Shown: positions 7,782-16,265, counted from the stretch's first letter. The stretch: DNA of 38,608 nt from Prochlorococcus sp. AG-363-N16 (GCA_003280135.1 QCFW01000010.1:1-38608), one strand, 5' to 3'. Program-made: numbers and translations. The notes: generated by a model not told the origin, from the sequence alone.

Positions 7782-7846
7782 TCGCAATGCTCCTTCCATA
7801 ATTCAGGAGGATTGGCAGCAGCAATAGCAGTATTTCTGAGTTTCAT
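7778..7846 (-). CDS. small ORF overlapping TPR gene start (22 residues)
   Basis: Reads MKLRNTAIAAANPPELWKEH plus CE, and its stop overlaps the TPR start as ATGA. A homologous ORF (10410-10499) has the same beginning MKLRNTAIA, the same end KEHCE and the same overlap before the second TPR gene. Conservation at both ends in two places supports translation and coupling. The end resembles LLKKHCEQ, the C-terminus of the TPR protein at 12192. It may be a leader peptide or a remnant of an upstream TPR gene. Confidence 0.45.
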   Translation of the reverse strand: MKLRNTAIAAANPPELWKEHCE

Positions 7847-7848
7847 TA

Positions 7849-8706
7849 CTAGAAAAATAACCTTCTTTGAACAGATTTGCTCTCACTATTTCCTTCTGGA
7901 TGCACGACCTTTGCATATTGATCTGCATAAGCACAGTTCTTACAGCACTCATTAGGTTCTGGAATTTCGTGTTGATTCATCAGAGCAACCATCTCATCCA
8001 GTTGTTCTTCAAGTCCATCAGTAGTCCAGTTATAGGGAACAAGATACTCATCAAAGTTCATCGTCTTATGGAAGCCATCATCATCTCTTTTGGCATTACA
8101 CACTAAGAAGTAAGACGTGGGATGAACATCAAATCCCATTCCTTTCAGTAGATAGGCATAGAAGTTCATCTGAAGTTTGTATCCCTCATGATATGGATCA
8201 TCCAAATAATCTTGCTTATCCACTAATCCTTTCTTTGCTTGTGATTTGTAGTCGACGACGATCAATTGCTTGGTTCTTGTGTCCTGCCAAATATCGTCTA
8301 TACCACCTGTCAAAATGATGCTGGTGTCTTTGTGTCTAAGCATCAATCCACGATGAAGAGAGTTCCTCCAGTTGTCCATTTCTGGATGATCAAAAGGAAC
8401 CACATGACCTAATCCATTAGAGGCAAATAAACGATGCGGTGTCTGCAACTCTCTACACTCATCAAACTCTTTTTTGAGTAGTAAGTCAGTAGTTTCATTG
8501 AGAGTCCAACCTGGCGTTCCAGGCGGATCAAGACCCATCACTCGATCGAGATAGAAGCAACGTTTACAAGTAAGAAAGTTAGAGAAACGACCTCTACTAA
8601 TTTTGAAATCTGCTGTTTGATTTGGGGTATAAGACGACGATTCTCTACTACGCACTCCAGTTGCTTTTACAGGTTCTTTCTTGCCGTTTCTTTTGAGGTC
8701 GATCAT
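7849..8706 (-). CDS. PD-(D/E)XK nuclease, Cas4/RecB-like with likely Fe-S cysteines
   Basis: A 285-residue protein. Nuclease motifs in order: GGIDDIW (Asp137/138), VVDYKS (Asp152, Lys154) and the QxxxY helix (Gln179, Tyr183), as in the RecB/Cas4 branch of PD-(D/E)XK nucleases. Cys47 and Cys50 (CKRC) near the start and Cys254, 255 and 258 (CCKNC) near the end are placed like the four cysteines that hold an Fe-S cluster in Cas4 and AddB. A DNA end-processing role is likely; no cas gene or repeat array is present. Its ATG follows directly on the stop of the TPR gene upstream (TAA then ATG), so it is in that operon. Confidence 0.8.
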   Translation of the reverse strand: MIDLKRNGKKEPVKATGVRSRESSSYTPNQTADFKISRGRFSNFLTCKRCFYLDRVMGLDPPGTPGWTLNETTDLLLKKEFDECRELQTPHRLFASNGLGHVVPFDHPEMDNWRNSLHRGLMLRHKDTSIILTGGIDDIWQDTRTKQLIVVDYKSQAKKGLVDKQDYLDDPYHEGYKLQMNFYAYLLKGMGFDVHPTSYFLVCNAKRDDDGFHKTMNFDEYLVPYNWTTDGLEEQLDEMVALMNQHEIPEPNECCKNCAYADQYAKVVHPEGNSESKSVQRRLFF

Positions 8707-10413
8707 TTAGGAACTAACCATGATTGGATCTGCTTTCATGTCGCAGAAATTCTCAATTACAAACTCTTCATCCTCTGATAGAGCACTACGTAAATCATAA
8801 AAATGGTTTAAAAGAGTTTTATATTCCTCTTCATCTACATCGAGTATTTCTGCGTCTATTTTCCCATTGTTATCAATTAACTTGTAAAGACATGGCATTA
8901 GAAAGTTCAAATAATTCTCATCTAATGAATCCGTGTCTATAACTAACCAAGCACCAATATCAATTTCCAGTTCATCTTCGTGCTGCATGTAGAAGTCTCT
9001 GGTCATATGACCACTGATAAATGGTGCTTTTTTGGAGACTTGATGTCCATTAAGTAATGGTTGATAAAAATTATTTTTATATTTAATAATAGGAAATTCT
9101 CCATGTCCAAAATATCCAGCAACGGTTGGGTAGTTTATCTTTATATGGTCGCTATATTCAAATTCACAAGTAGCACCATCCTTAGAATAGATTTCTTCGT
9201 TAATTGACTCAAATTGACTAATTAGTTCTTTAAAATTTGAAGGGTATAATTTTCTTGGCGTATCACCTTCTTCAATATTATTACCTTCAGGATCATCAGA
9301 ATACTTTTTACATCTTGAATCAAAATAAGCATTGTCAAATTGTTCTTCGTTTATCTCAACCAGAATTGCATCATCTCCACAATATAAATCTCTTTTTGGA
9401 TAAACATGAATGCCACAATAATCTATGAAATCGACTTGGACTTCATATGCAGAAGAGTAAAGAAAACCACACCCATTAGTATTGACTACTTTTTCAAGAA
9501 TATCTGGATCGATAGTATCAGTTGCTATTAAACCAAGGGTTCCTGAATCAACTGGGATATCTTGATTAACATTTTTTCCTCGAAGATTTCTAAACCATCC
9601 ATCACTTCCTATGCCGATCATCAAATAGTCCTTGTTTTTAAATTGAAAAACCCCATCACCGTTCTTACAAAAAACATTCTCCCAATCAGAAGAGTCATTA
9701 AATAGAAAGCCTAGGTCTCCAAAGAAGTATTCATCTTTTGGGAGAATATAAGAATCGTCAACTTCTAAAATATTCTTTTTCTCAAGGAACTTTTTAACTT
9801 GCTTTGAAAAATGGGGTTTAGCAGCAGTTGCAAGTGCTGCTTTGAAAAAAGGTTGAGATAACTCATAAAGCAATTTGACACCTTCTGATATCACATCCTC
9901 GTCGCCTTCATTGTCTTCATAAAGACTGGTATCAAGTCCTATTGCTTCACAAGAATTATATTCAGCATTAACTATCCAAGACCCATCTTCTTTTTTGATG
10001 TACTCTTCGTGATCGTTATACCAAGAAATCATTTTTTCATCTGCTTCTTGGTTTAGTTGAAGTATTCGATTAAGAGTTTTACTACTTAAGGATTTCAAAT
10101 TAGAAACAAGAGGTTCTTCTTTTGTATTCACGAGGGCATTGATCTGTGCCGTAAGTTCCTTTCCTTTTATCTCTTGAATCCATTTCGCTGCTTCTTCATC
10201 TCCTAAATCTGCTGCCTTTTGCCAATCAGCAAGTGCATCTTCTTTATCGCCTAACTCTTCCTTTGCACATCCACGATTCGCATATGCCTCTGCATAGTTG
10301 GGGTTAAGTTCTATCGCTTTGTTGTAGTCCTCTATTGCTCCTTTTGAGTCCTTTTGATCGTCCTTATCGCATCCCCGATCTAGATATTCAGCAGCAGTTT
10401 TTGGTTCAGTCAT
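8707..10413 (-). CDS. large TPR-repeat protein with unknown C-terminal region (568 residues)
   Basis: Residues 1-88 are the same two-TPR module as in the gene at 6939. The following 480 residues are acidic and unknown. Around 230-300 the pattern LPKDEYFFGD, DWENVF, GDGVFQF and PVDSGTLGLI resembles a segment of the cassette's 303-residue protein (12762-13673; AGKYFIGDP, NDVFQFEK) and, from memory, small phage proteins with a GDP-Y-V ... VDSGT signature. The ATG at 10413 is chosen because AAGGAG is 8 bp upstream; TTG at 10419 is the alternative. It overlaps the small ORF upstream by ATGA and is coupled to the nuclease downstream. Confidence 0.7.
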   Translation of the reverse strand: MTEPKTAAEYLDRGCDKDDQKDSKGAIEDYNKAIELNPNYAEAYANRGCAKEELGDKEDALADWQKAADLGDEEAAKWIQEIKGKELTAQINALVNTKEEPLVSNLKSLSSKTLNRILQLNQEADEKMISWYNDHEEYIKKEDGSWIVNAEYNSCEAIGLDTSLYEDNEGDEDVISEGVKLLYELSQPFFKAALATAAKPHFSKQVKKFLEKKNILEVDDSYILPKDEYFFGDLGFLFNDSSDWENVFCKNGDGVFQFKNKDYLMIGIGSDGWFRNLRGKNVNQDIPVDSGTLGLIATDTIDPDILEKVVNTNGCGFLYSSAYEVQVDFIDYCGIHVYPKRDLYCGDDAILVEINEEQFDNAYFDSRCKKYSDDPEGNNIEEGDTPRKLYPSNFKELISQFESINEEIYSKDGATCEFEYSDHIKINYPTVAGYFGHGEFPIIKYKNNFYQPLLNGHQVSKKAPFISGHMTRDFYMQHEDELEIDIGAWLVIDTDSLDENYLNFLMPCLYKLIDNNGKIDAEILDVDEEEYKTLLNHFYDLRSALSEDEEFVIENFCDMKADPIMVSS

Positions 10414-10499
10414 TCGCAATGCTCCTTCAACAAAGAAAGACCAGCAGCAGCAGTAGCAGCACTAACTCCTAAAGCAATAGCAGTATTTCTAAGTTTCAT
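10410..10499 (-). CDS. small hydrophobic ORF overlapping TPR gene start (29 residues)
   Basis: Begins MKLRNTAIALGVSAATAAAG and ends LSLLKEHCE. The middle is hydrophobic enough for a single membrane helix or signal-like segment. Its TGA overlaps the ATG of the 568-residue TPR gene. The paralogous ORF at 7778-7846 keeps both ends but has lost the hydrophobic middle. Confidence 0.45.
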   Translation of the reverse strand: MKLRNTAIALGVSAATAAAGLSLLKEHCE

Positions 10500-10592
10500 T
10501 TATGCAGCATTGATATCCACAAGATAATCAAATTGTTTGGATCTTTCAGTTTTTGAAACCTCGCTTGAGGTCGATCATTGATTAACTATTAA

Positions 10593-11039
10593 TCATTCTT
10601 CTAATAAATCAGAGGCTTTAATTGCGAACCAGCCTCCAAACATATCCATATTTATGTCTTTACTTTTGTAACCACAATTGCTTCCCATGAATTGAATTAG
10701 ATAGTCATAATGTCTGATAAAGAAATTAGGAATTATTCTTATTGTATCGAGTGGATCTACTTCCATTTGCTCTAGAATTGTCATAGTATTTGAAACTAAA
10801 CCTGCATATAGGTGAATCAGTTTTTCCCCTTGAAATAAATCTTCTATTTTTACTCCTGGGTATACTTCATTCAGCTTAATTGTTACAAAAAGGTGAGTTG
10901 CTAACCACATGAATCTTGTATCCCAATCGTCTTCAACAATTTGTATTTCTGATAAATCAATTCCCGAAACTTTCTGAACTGACATCATATATTTCTCTGA
11001 GAATTCTTGTGTTTTTTGAACTAGTTGTTGTTGATTCAT
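10593..11039 (-). CDS. unknown soluble protein (148 residues)
   Basis: Predicted mostly helical with no membrane segment. It includes WDTRFMWLATHLFVTIKLNE and FIRHYDYLIQFMG. Composition and helix layout are loosely like the neighbour at 11083, which also has a helix with 'LATHVV' followed by hydrophobic residues, so the two may be distant paralogues. I do not recognise a family. It ends 93 bp before the small ORF of the TPR operon on the same strand. Confidence 0.5.
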   Translation of the reverse strand: MNQQQLVQKTQEFSEKYMMSVQKVSGIDLSEIQIVEDDWDTRFMWLATHLFVTIKLNEVYPGVKIEDLFQGEKLIHLYAGLVSNTMTILEQMEVDPLDTIRIIPNFFIRHYDYLIQFMGSNCGYKSKDINMDMFGGWFAIKASDLLEE

Positions 11040-11082
11040 TTCTTGTTTTTGGTTGGGTTAAGGTAACGTACAAATATTTGAG

Positions 11083-11592
11083 TTAGTTATTGTAGAGATC
11101 TGCTGGAGTTGTATTATAGAAAGTTTTCCACATATCATTTAATTCATGCATTGTCTCTCGATCCTTTCCTGTTAGACAAAAAACGAGAAGGTCATATGTT
11201 AATTGAGCCCTATTCGGTATTACGGAATTCCCGTCAACTCCTAATTCGTTTAATACAGTTCTTTCAAATCGATTAAACAATACAACATGGGTAGCAAGAT
11301 TTAAATCTTGAATATTTCCATCCCACATTCCTTCTAATAGAGCCATATGTACATCAACACAATTTCTAAGAAATAGGTAAGTAAGAGTCATATCATCCAT
11401 GTCATCTAAGCCATTTATATCTTCTTCTGTGTAAGTGCCTTTCATTACTGATTTATTCCATTCTTTTATTCTGGTTATTGCCTCATGACCTCCTACAAAA
11501 TCATCTGGATCTTGGGAGTCAGAGGTGCTTGCTTGTTTTTGGTTGGGTAAATCTATTTTTGCTGAATTTAGCCATTTTCGCAGCATATTCAT
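11083..11592 (-). CDS. unknown soluble protein (169 residues)
   Basis: Helical, acidic protein without membrane segments. It contains an N-terminal basic helix (MNMLRKWLNS), a low-complexity linker (QKQASTSDSQDPDD) and a helical domain with LATHVVLFNRFE and LTYDLLVFCLTGKDRETMH. The ATG at 11592 is chosen because GAGAGAG precedes it; a GTG at 11619 would add nine residues and has no ribosome site. 43 bp separate it from the next gene on the same strand, so the two are probably co-transcribed. Confidence 0.5.
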   Translation of the reverse strand: MNMLRKWLNSAKIDLPNQKQASTSDSQDPDDFVGGHEAITRIKEWNKSVMKGTYTEEDINGLDDMDDMTLTYLFLRNCVDVHMALLEGMWDGNIQDLNLATHVVLFNRFERTVLNELGVDGNSVIPNRAQLTYDLLVFCLTGKDRETMHELNDMWKTFYNTTPADLYNN

Positions 11593-11639
11593 AATGTCTC
11601 TCTCAAGTGGCTTAGACACTTAACAGTTTAATTTGAATT

Positions 11640-12191
11640 CTAAATAAGATTTGCCCACCTTTTCTTAATGAAGCAAATAGATTTTTAGACAATATTTACA
11701 GGATCTATATCAGGAGTATTATTGGAGTAGTGAGGGGTTGGATGCAGGTTCCCTTCACGCGTTATTGGAATTGGATTGCAGACCCCTTCTTTTTATTACT
11801 ACAAGCATTGCCAATAAATAGACTCCTATAAATTTCCCAAAAAAAATTCTCACAGATTTGAGAAGTGGTTTAACGATGTAGGCAGGACATCAATTACCCC
11901 CCTGTCTCCCCCCTCAAAAGCAATTGAATACTCTTAGAAGAAAAGCGAACCAGCTTGGTATTACTAGTTATTTATTGAAAGTTGGAATGGATTTACAAAA
12001 AGGTTGGAATGATTTCCAATAGCTTTCTCTTAAATCGATTGCTATTACTAGATTTCTCAACTAAAGGAGAGTTGTTGAGAGTAAAGGATAATTTGCATCA
12101 GATACGATCTGTTCATTCATTGCTTTTATCTAAGGCCTGATGATGAGTTGAGCCATCTCAGCTAGAAAGGGAATAGGGAAGGAGAAACAAA
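11640..12191. other. intergenic region of cassette 4 with no gene
   Basis: This 550-bp stretch lies between divergent genes. I see no convincing ORF. It holds an inverted CATTCCAAC pair (11981-12011) and, next to the right-hand gene, the ribosome site AAGGAG. It is a likely place for divergent promoters; no clear -35/-10 pair stands out. Confidence 0.5.
11981..12011 (-). other. internal inverted CATTCCAAC pair (22-bp period)
   Basis: GTTGGAATG at 11981-11989 and 12003-12011 is the reverse complement of CATTCCAAC. The two lie 22 bp apart, exactly twice the 11-bp period of the pairs at the cassette ends, so they fall on the same face of the helix. Candidate binding site for the same protein as the end sites. 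Confidence 0.45.
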
Positions 12192-12749
12192 GTGCTAAAA
12201 GGAGAAGAAGAACTGAATACTAATGGCCAAGAAGAGTCTTCATATGAGTCAGATTCTATTGAAAGTGATATGGACATTAATCAGTTACTTGTACTTCAAT
12301 ACATCAATTCTTCAGTCGACAAAATTGAGTCAGGAGATTATCAATCTGCCATTGACACTATTACAAATGCAATCGCGATTGATCCTAATCAAAATCTATA
12401 TAAATGTTTTAATACCCGTGGAGCGGCAAAGGCACATTTGGGAGATTACTCTGGAGCATTAACTGATTACAACAAAGCAATAGAGATCAACTCAAGCTAT
12501 GTAGATGCGTATTACAACCGTGGAGTTTTAAGGGAGAACATAAAGGATTACTCCGGAGCATTAGCTGATTACACCAAAGCAATAGAGATTAATCCAAGCT
12601 ATGCAGATGCGTATTACAGCCGTGGACTTGTAAAGGCAAACTCAAAAGAACACGGAGACCTTAAAGATGCCTGTGAAGACTGGAAGAAAGCAGCAGAGTT
12701 AGGTGATGAAGGTGCTGCAGAGTTATTGAAGAAGCATTGTGAACAATGA
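12192..12749 (+). CDS. TPR-repeat protein (185 residues)
   Basis: After an acidic, Ser-rich N-terminus (1-30) come about three TPR units: DYQSAIDTITNAIAIDPNQ, DYSGALTDYNKAIEINSSY and DYSGALADYTKAIEINPSY. A Sel1-like end follows (DWKKAAELGDEGAAELL). TPR2 and TPR3 are nearly identical in DNA, so the repeat has expanded recently. The start is GTG, fixed by an AAGGAG site 7 bp upstream. The ending KKHCEQ resembles the end of the two small ORFs before the other TPR genes. It is followed after 12 bp, containing GAGGAGGAAG, by the next gene; the two form an operon. Confidence 0.75.
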   Translation: MLKGEEELNTNGQEESSYESDSIESDMDINQLLVLQYINSSVDKIESGDYQSAIDTITNAIAIDPNQNLYKCFNTRGAAKAHLGDYSGALTDYNKAIEINSSYVDAYYNRGVLRENIKDYSGALADYTKAIEINPSYADAYYSRGLVKANSKEHGDLKDACEDWKKAAELGDEGAAELLKKHCEQ

Positions 12750-12761
12750 GGAGGAAGACTA

Positions 12762-13673
12762 ATGACTGATAAGAAAACAGCTAAGGAAACAATCTTGAAT
12801 TTATATAGTTCTGAAGACCTAAAGGAAATAGCTGAATTTGGATGTGAGTCTGGTGTAGCTCATGGCCACATTTATTTTTCTGAAACAACTGCATTTTTTA
12901 ATGAGTATGAAGACGAAATAAAGAACTTCCTAACAGGCTTGCATAAAAAACTACCTTCAGATTTAGCCGATCAAAACACTGATAAGCAAGGGTACAAGAA
13001 TGATATGGTTTGGAAGTTTATTGACGTTATTGCGAGCATTGAAACTGGACAATCAGATATTCAATCAATAAAAAAAGATCTATTGAAAAAGATTAAAAAA
13101 GATAGGTCATCAATATCATCAGCTCCAGATTGCTATCAAGTTTTTTTTGGAAGTGACTATAGCGGTCCATTCCCTACTAAGAAAGAAGCACAAGATAAGC
13201 TTGAGGAATTTAAAGAAAATGATCCAGATGAAAAAGAATATGAAATATCAGAATGCCGAGCCATGCCAGCAGGAAAATATTTTATAGGTGATCCTATTGA
13301 TGTAATAAGCGATTTTGAGAATAAAGAAAAATGGCTCCCAAAAGAAAATGATGTTTTTCAATTTGAGAAAGACAATTTTGAAGAAGGGAACTTATATGCA
13401 TTATTCAAAGCAAAACAAGGACCAGGTAGATATGGGGGAGGTGAAGACTCTGATGGAGAGTTATTTGAAACGAAATCTGGATATTTTGTATTTTTCCCAT
13501 TACTTCAGTTAGATGAAGCAAAATGTTTGGATCTAGTAAATGAAGAGAAAGGATATATTGTTACCTTTACAGATAACCCTGATTGTGGATATGAGCGACA
13601 AGGTGATGGATGTATTGATTGCGGTTGGGTAGAGATTTGGACTAATGAAAAGGTTGAAGAGGAGGAAGACTAA
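12762..13673 (+). CDS. unknown acidic protein downstream of TPR gene (303 residues)
   Basis: The start MTDKKTAKE is preceded by a strong GAGGAGGAAG ribosome site. The N-terminal 120 residues are helical and charged. Residues 125-300 include AGKYFIGDP, NDVFQFEK and VFFPLLQLD, and end in a Cys-rich segment with CGYERQGDGCIDCGW. The GDP and FQF elements also occur in the 568-residue TPR protein of this cassette, so a shared domain is likely. No membrane segments. Function unknown; it probably works with the TPR protein before it. Confidence 0.6.
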   Translation: MTDKKTAKETILNLYSSEDLKEIAEFGCESGVAHGHIYFSETTAFFNEYEDEIKNFLTGLHKKLPSDLADQNTDKQGYKNDMVWKFIDVIASIETGQSDIQSIKKDLLKKIKKDRSSISSAPDCYQVFFGSDYSGPFPTKKEAQDKLEEFKENDPDEKEYEISECRAMPAGKYFIGDPIDVISDFENKEKWLPKENDVFQFEKDNFEEGNLYALFKAKQGPGRYGGGEDSDGELFETKSGYFVFFPLLQLDEAKCLDLVNEEKGYIVTFTDNPDCGYERQGDGCIDCGWVEIWTNEKVEEEED

Positions 13674-13696
13674 TGACTGAAGAGAAAACTGATTAG
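13673..13696 (+). pseudogene. remnant start of a gene cut at the cassette boundary
   Basis: The stop of the preceding gene overlaps a new ATG (TAATG), with the same GAGGAGGAAGACTAATGACTGA context that precedes the gene at 12762. It reads MTEEKTD and stops exactly where repeat copy 5 begins. A third gene of the TPR-associated row seems to have been lost at the junction. Confidence 0.5.
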
Positions 13697-13807
13697 ATAG
13701 AGTAAAGAAAAGAGATGGAAGAATGAGGTTTCATTCCAACTCCATTCCAACCATCAAGTATCGCTAAGATTACAGACTATGACTGAACCAAGCTACTGGA
13801 TCATGAA
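13690..13807 (+). repeat. EVE 5'-end repeat, copy 5
   Basis: Nearly identical to copy 7. CATTCCAAC pair at 13732-13740 and 13743-13751, then 41 bp to the core at 13793-13807. The stub starts at 13779 (MTEPSYWIMKCELN) and stops at 13836-13838, overlapping the end of the WD40 gene on the other strand. Right end of cassette 4 and left end of the zinc cassette. Confidence 0.85.
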
Positions 13808-13824
13808 GTGTGAGCTTAATGTTT

Positions 13825-14895
13825 TCAGAACCCTTTAGGGGAAGATTTAGTACGCATTTTAAAATTCCAAACGTTAATGCCTCCTTTTGAATTTACTGCT
13901 GCCAAAGCACAGTCATCAGGTCGCCAGGCAATGGCGGAGACAAGTTCTCCTGCGAATGCTCCACCAAGTGGGTCACCATAACCATTACTCTTGAGGAACC
14001 AAACAAGAACTGCACCATCTCTAGCTCCTGAAGCAAGAAGCATTCCCTGATTTGAAAAAGCAAGACTAGAAATCGATTCAGCATGAAGAGATAATTGTCC
14101 AGGGACAGTGCCTTCAGGGCCCTTTCCTTCAAAGCTCCAAACTGTCACGACATCACTTCCTCCAGTAGCGAGGACTGTACCGGTTTGATCAAAAGATAGC
14201 TGGCTTGGCTTTCCTGGGTAACCAGTCATCTCAGAGTCTTCGTTAGTTGAGCGACGCCAGAAATGAACAGAATTATCTTGACTGCCGCAGGCTACAACAT
14301 CACCGTCAGGGCTAAGAGCCATAGAAACAAGTGAGCCTTGCCATTCAAACTTCTGGTTCACCTCATCACGAGCTACATCAAAAAAAGTTACTCGTCCGTA
14401 GCATGCAGACGCTAATTCATTCGACTTTGACCAAGCGATCGAGCTAACAGTGCTTGGGTGTTCTTCTGATTTCCAATGCTCGTGGCCATCAATCCCATAT
14501 ACATAAACTCTGCGAGAAAAGGCTACAGCCAAGAAGCCTCCATCTGGTGACCATCTCAGGTGTTCGACCCAACCATCTCCAAGCTCTATTACGTTAGTTG
14601 ACTCACCTTGTTCGCTATTCCAAATAAGAACACGTCCATCCTGTCCTGAAGTAGCAAAAATATCTCCATCTGGGTGTATAGACAATGCTAGTAGGCCTCC
14701 TTTATGGACCTCTTTTTTCTGCCAAAGGGGGGTTCCAGATTTACCCTCAAATAAATAAAGTCCACCTGCAACATCACCTACTAAGAGTGCTTTACCCCCT
14801 AAGATCCACCCACAAACTATGGCATAGTCTTCAACTTCAGCACTCCAGCCCTCATGAAGCATCCCCTGGGGAGTAAATCCTTCTACACCAGGCAC
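13825..14895 (-). CDS. WD40 beta-propeller protein of the zinc cassette
   Basis: A 356-residue protein with about seven WD40-type blades. Examples are GLLALSIHPDGDIFATSGQ, LVSMALSPDGDVVACGSQD, QLSFDQTGTVLATGGSD and SLAFSNQGMLLASGARD, each followed by a strand with V-x-x-W or similar. No signal peptide. It is the last gene of a minus-strand row znuA, small gene, COG0523 GTPase, WD40, and its start overlaps the end of the GTPase gene by 13 bp. The start used is GTG; an ATG 33 bp further in is possible. WD40 proteins next to COG0523 genes occur in cyanobacteria (from memory). Likely a scaffold for zinc transfer; unproven. Confidence 0.8.
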   Translation of the reverse strand: MPGVEGFTPQGMLHEGWSAEVEDYAIVCGWILGGKALLVGDVAGGLYLFEGKSGTPLWQKKEVHKGGLLALSIHPDGDIFATSGQDGRVLIWNSEQGESTNVIELGDGWVEHLRWSPDGGFLAVAFSRRVYVYGIDGHEHWKSEEHPSTVSSIAWSKSNELASACYGRVTFFDVARDEVNQKFEWQGSLVSMALSPDGDVVACGSQDNSVHFWRRSTNEDSEMTGYPGKPSQLSFDQTGTVLATGGSDVVTVWSFEGKGPEGTVPGQLSLHAESISSLAFSNQGMLLASGARDGAVLVWFLKSNGYGDPLGGAFAGELVSAIAWRPDDCALAAVNSKGGINVWNFKMRTKSSPKGF

Positions 14896-16265
14896 TTATC
14901 GAACTCCCTACACATTTCTTTTTCATCAAGATTTCTACCGATAAACACTAATTGATTATGGCGAGGTTCATTCCCCCATTCTTTATCTGGCTGAGCAGTG
15001 AAGAGCATATGAACCCCTTGAAAAACCATTCGTCTGGATTCACCCGCATAACTTATAAACCCTTTTGTCCTAAATATATCTACACCTTTTTCTGACAGGA
15101 GTCGGCTCAACCACTTATTGAGTTTTTCTGGATCGACATCACCTATTCGCTCAATAGCAATTGATCCCACTTCATCATCATGTTCATGCTCTGCTACCCA
15201 AGTTCTCTCAGTTTCAGGTTGGACCAAAGCATCATTTTTGCCATCACTTTCAGTTGTAGTAATTAAAGTATCAACTCGGGATACTTTGATATCAAATTCC
15301 TCTGCTGTGTGCTGAGTGAACAGCCCAATATGAGTAGGGTGATCAAGTTCTAAAAAGAAAGATTTGCGCCCATTAGACTGAAGCTGAAGACTGACATGTT
15401 TTTCAATTGGGACTGCGCTTCCCGGATGAAGAAGTTCCGCAGAGTCAGCGTAAAGTCTTACGCATGATTCCGCACCAGCATTAAGAGCTGCTTCGTCAAT
15501 CCCCTGATCTTCAAGGACTACGAGTGACATAGTGGGATCAGGACCTTCTTCGAGGCTAAGTTCATAACGACCTTTCTCAAGAGAAAAGACACCTGTCCAC
15601 TCGAATGGATATTCTGGCTCAAGGAAAGTGGGGCGACGCTTTAACACCTGATCTAGGTCAAAAGCACTCAGGTTTAGAACAGTATCAATAGACACCTCTG
15701 CTTGCTTACTACGCACAACACGAGCCATACGGTTCATATCTCGTAGTCGTGATTCAAGAATATCGAGAGATTCATCAGAGACTAAGTCCGTTTTATTTAG
15801 GACCAGGACATCTGCGAATGCAACCTGCTCAGAACTTTCATCACTGCGACCGAGTTGCTGATCAATATGAGCCGCATCAACGAGAGTAACAATGCCATCA
15901 AGAGAAAATTCATTACGGATTTCATCATCCATAAAAAATGTCTGAGCAACAGGGCCAGGATCAGCAAGTCCTGTTGTCTCAACCAACACATAGTCGAATT
16001 TATCTCGTCGCTTCATGAGGTTGCCCAATACGCGAATCAGATCTCCACGAACGGTGCAACAAATGCACCCATTGGACATTTCAAAGACTTCTTCATCAGC
16101 ATTAATGACCAGACCCTGATCAATACCGACTTCACCATATTCATTTTCGATTACAGCGATTCGTTTACCATGTTCTTCACTCAGAATCCGATTAAGGAGA
16201 GTGGTTTTCCCAGAGCCGAGGAAGCCCGTAAGGATGGTGACAGGTACTTTTTGTTCGATAGTCAT
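14883..16265 (-). CDS. COG0523 (CobW-family) GTPase, putative zinc chaperone with inserted domain
   Basis: A 460-residue protein. Walker A GFLGSGKT at 14-21, the metal-site motif GCICC at 66-70, ETTGLADPGPV at 96-106 and NKTD at 157-160 define a COG0523 G3E GTPase. After a His-rich tract (HEHDDE, 360-365) comes the CobW C-terminal domain (366-455). Between the GTPase and this tract, residues 219-330 are an extra domain opening with FEWTGVFSLEKGRY, which also occurs inside the ZnuA of this cassette. The zinc context and Zur point to delivery of zinc to target proteins under shortage rather than cobalamin synthesis. It overlaps the upstream small gene by ATGA. Confidence 0.9.
   Translation of the reverse strand: MTIEQKVPVTILTGFLGSGKTTLLNRILSEEHGKRIAVIENEYGEVGIDQGLVINADEEVFEMSNGCICCTVRGDLIRVLGNLMKRRDKFDYVLVETTGLADPGPVAQTFFMDDEIRNEFSLDGIVTLVDAAHIDQQLGRSDESSEQVAFADVLVLNKTDLVSDESLDILESRLRDMNRMARVVRSKQAEVSIDTVLNLSAFDLDQVLKRRPTFLEPEYPFEWTGVFSLEKGRYELSLEEGPDPTMSLVVLEDQGIDEAALNAGAESCVRLYADSAELLHPGSAVPIEKHVSLQLQSNGRKSFFLELDHPTHIGLFTQHTAEEFDIKVSRVDTLITTTESDGKNDALVQPETERTWVAEHEHDDEVGSIAIERIGDVDPEKLNKWLSRLLSEKGVDIFRTKGFISYAGESRRMVFQGVHMLFTAQPDKEWGNEPRHNQLVFIGRNLDEKEMCREFDKCLV

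Larger units (their letters stand above)
4235..13807 (+). mobile_element. Cassette 4: candidate autonomous element with tyrosine recombinase
   Basis: The largest cassette and the only one carrying a recombinase. Both ends have the same tandem 9-mer CATTCCAAC with 11-bp period: 48 bp inside the left core (4283-4302) and 41 bp before the right core (13732-13751). A third pair, inverted and 22 bp apart, lies at 11981-12011. Matching ends make this the best candidate for a self-mobilising element. The gene next to its right end is cut after seven codons (13673-13696), so it has been trimmed or rearranged. Confidence 0.55.
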
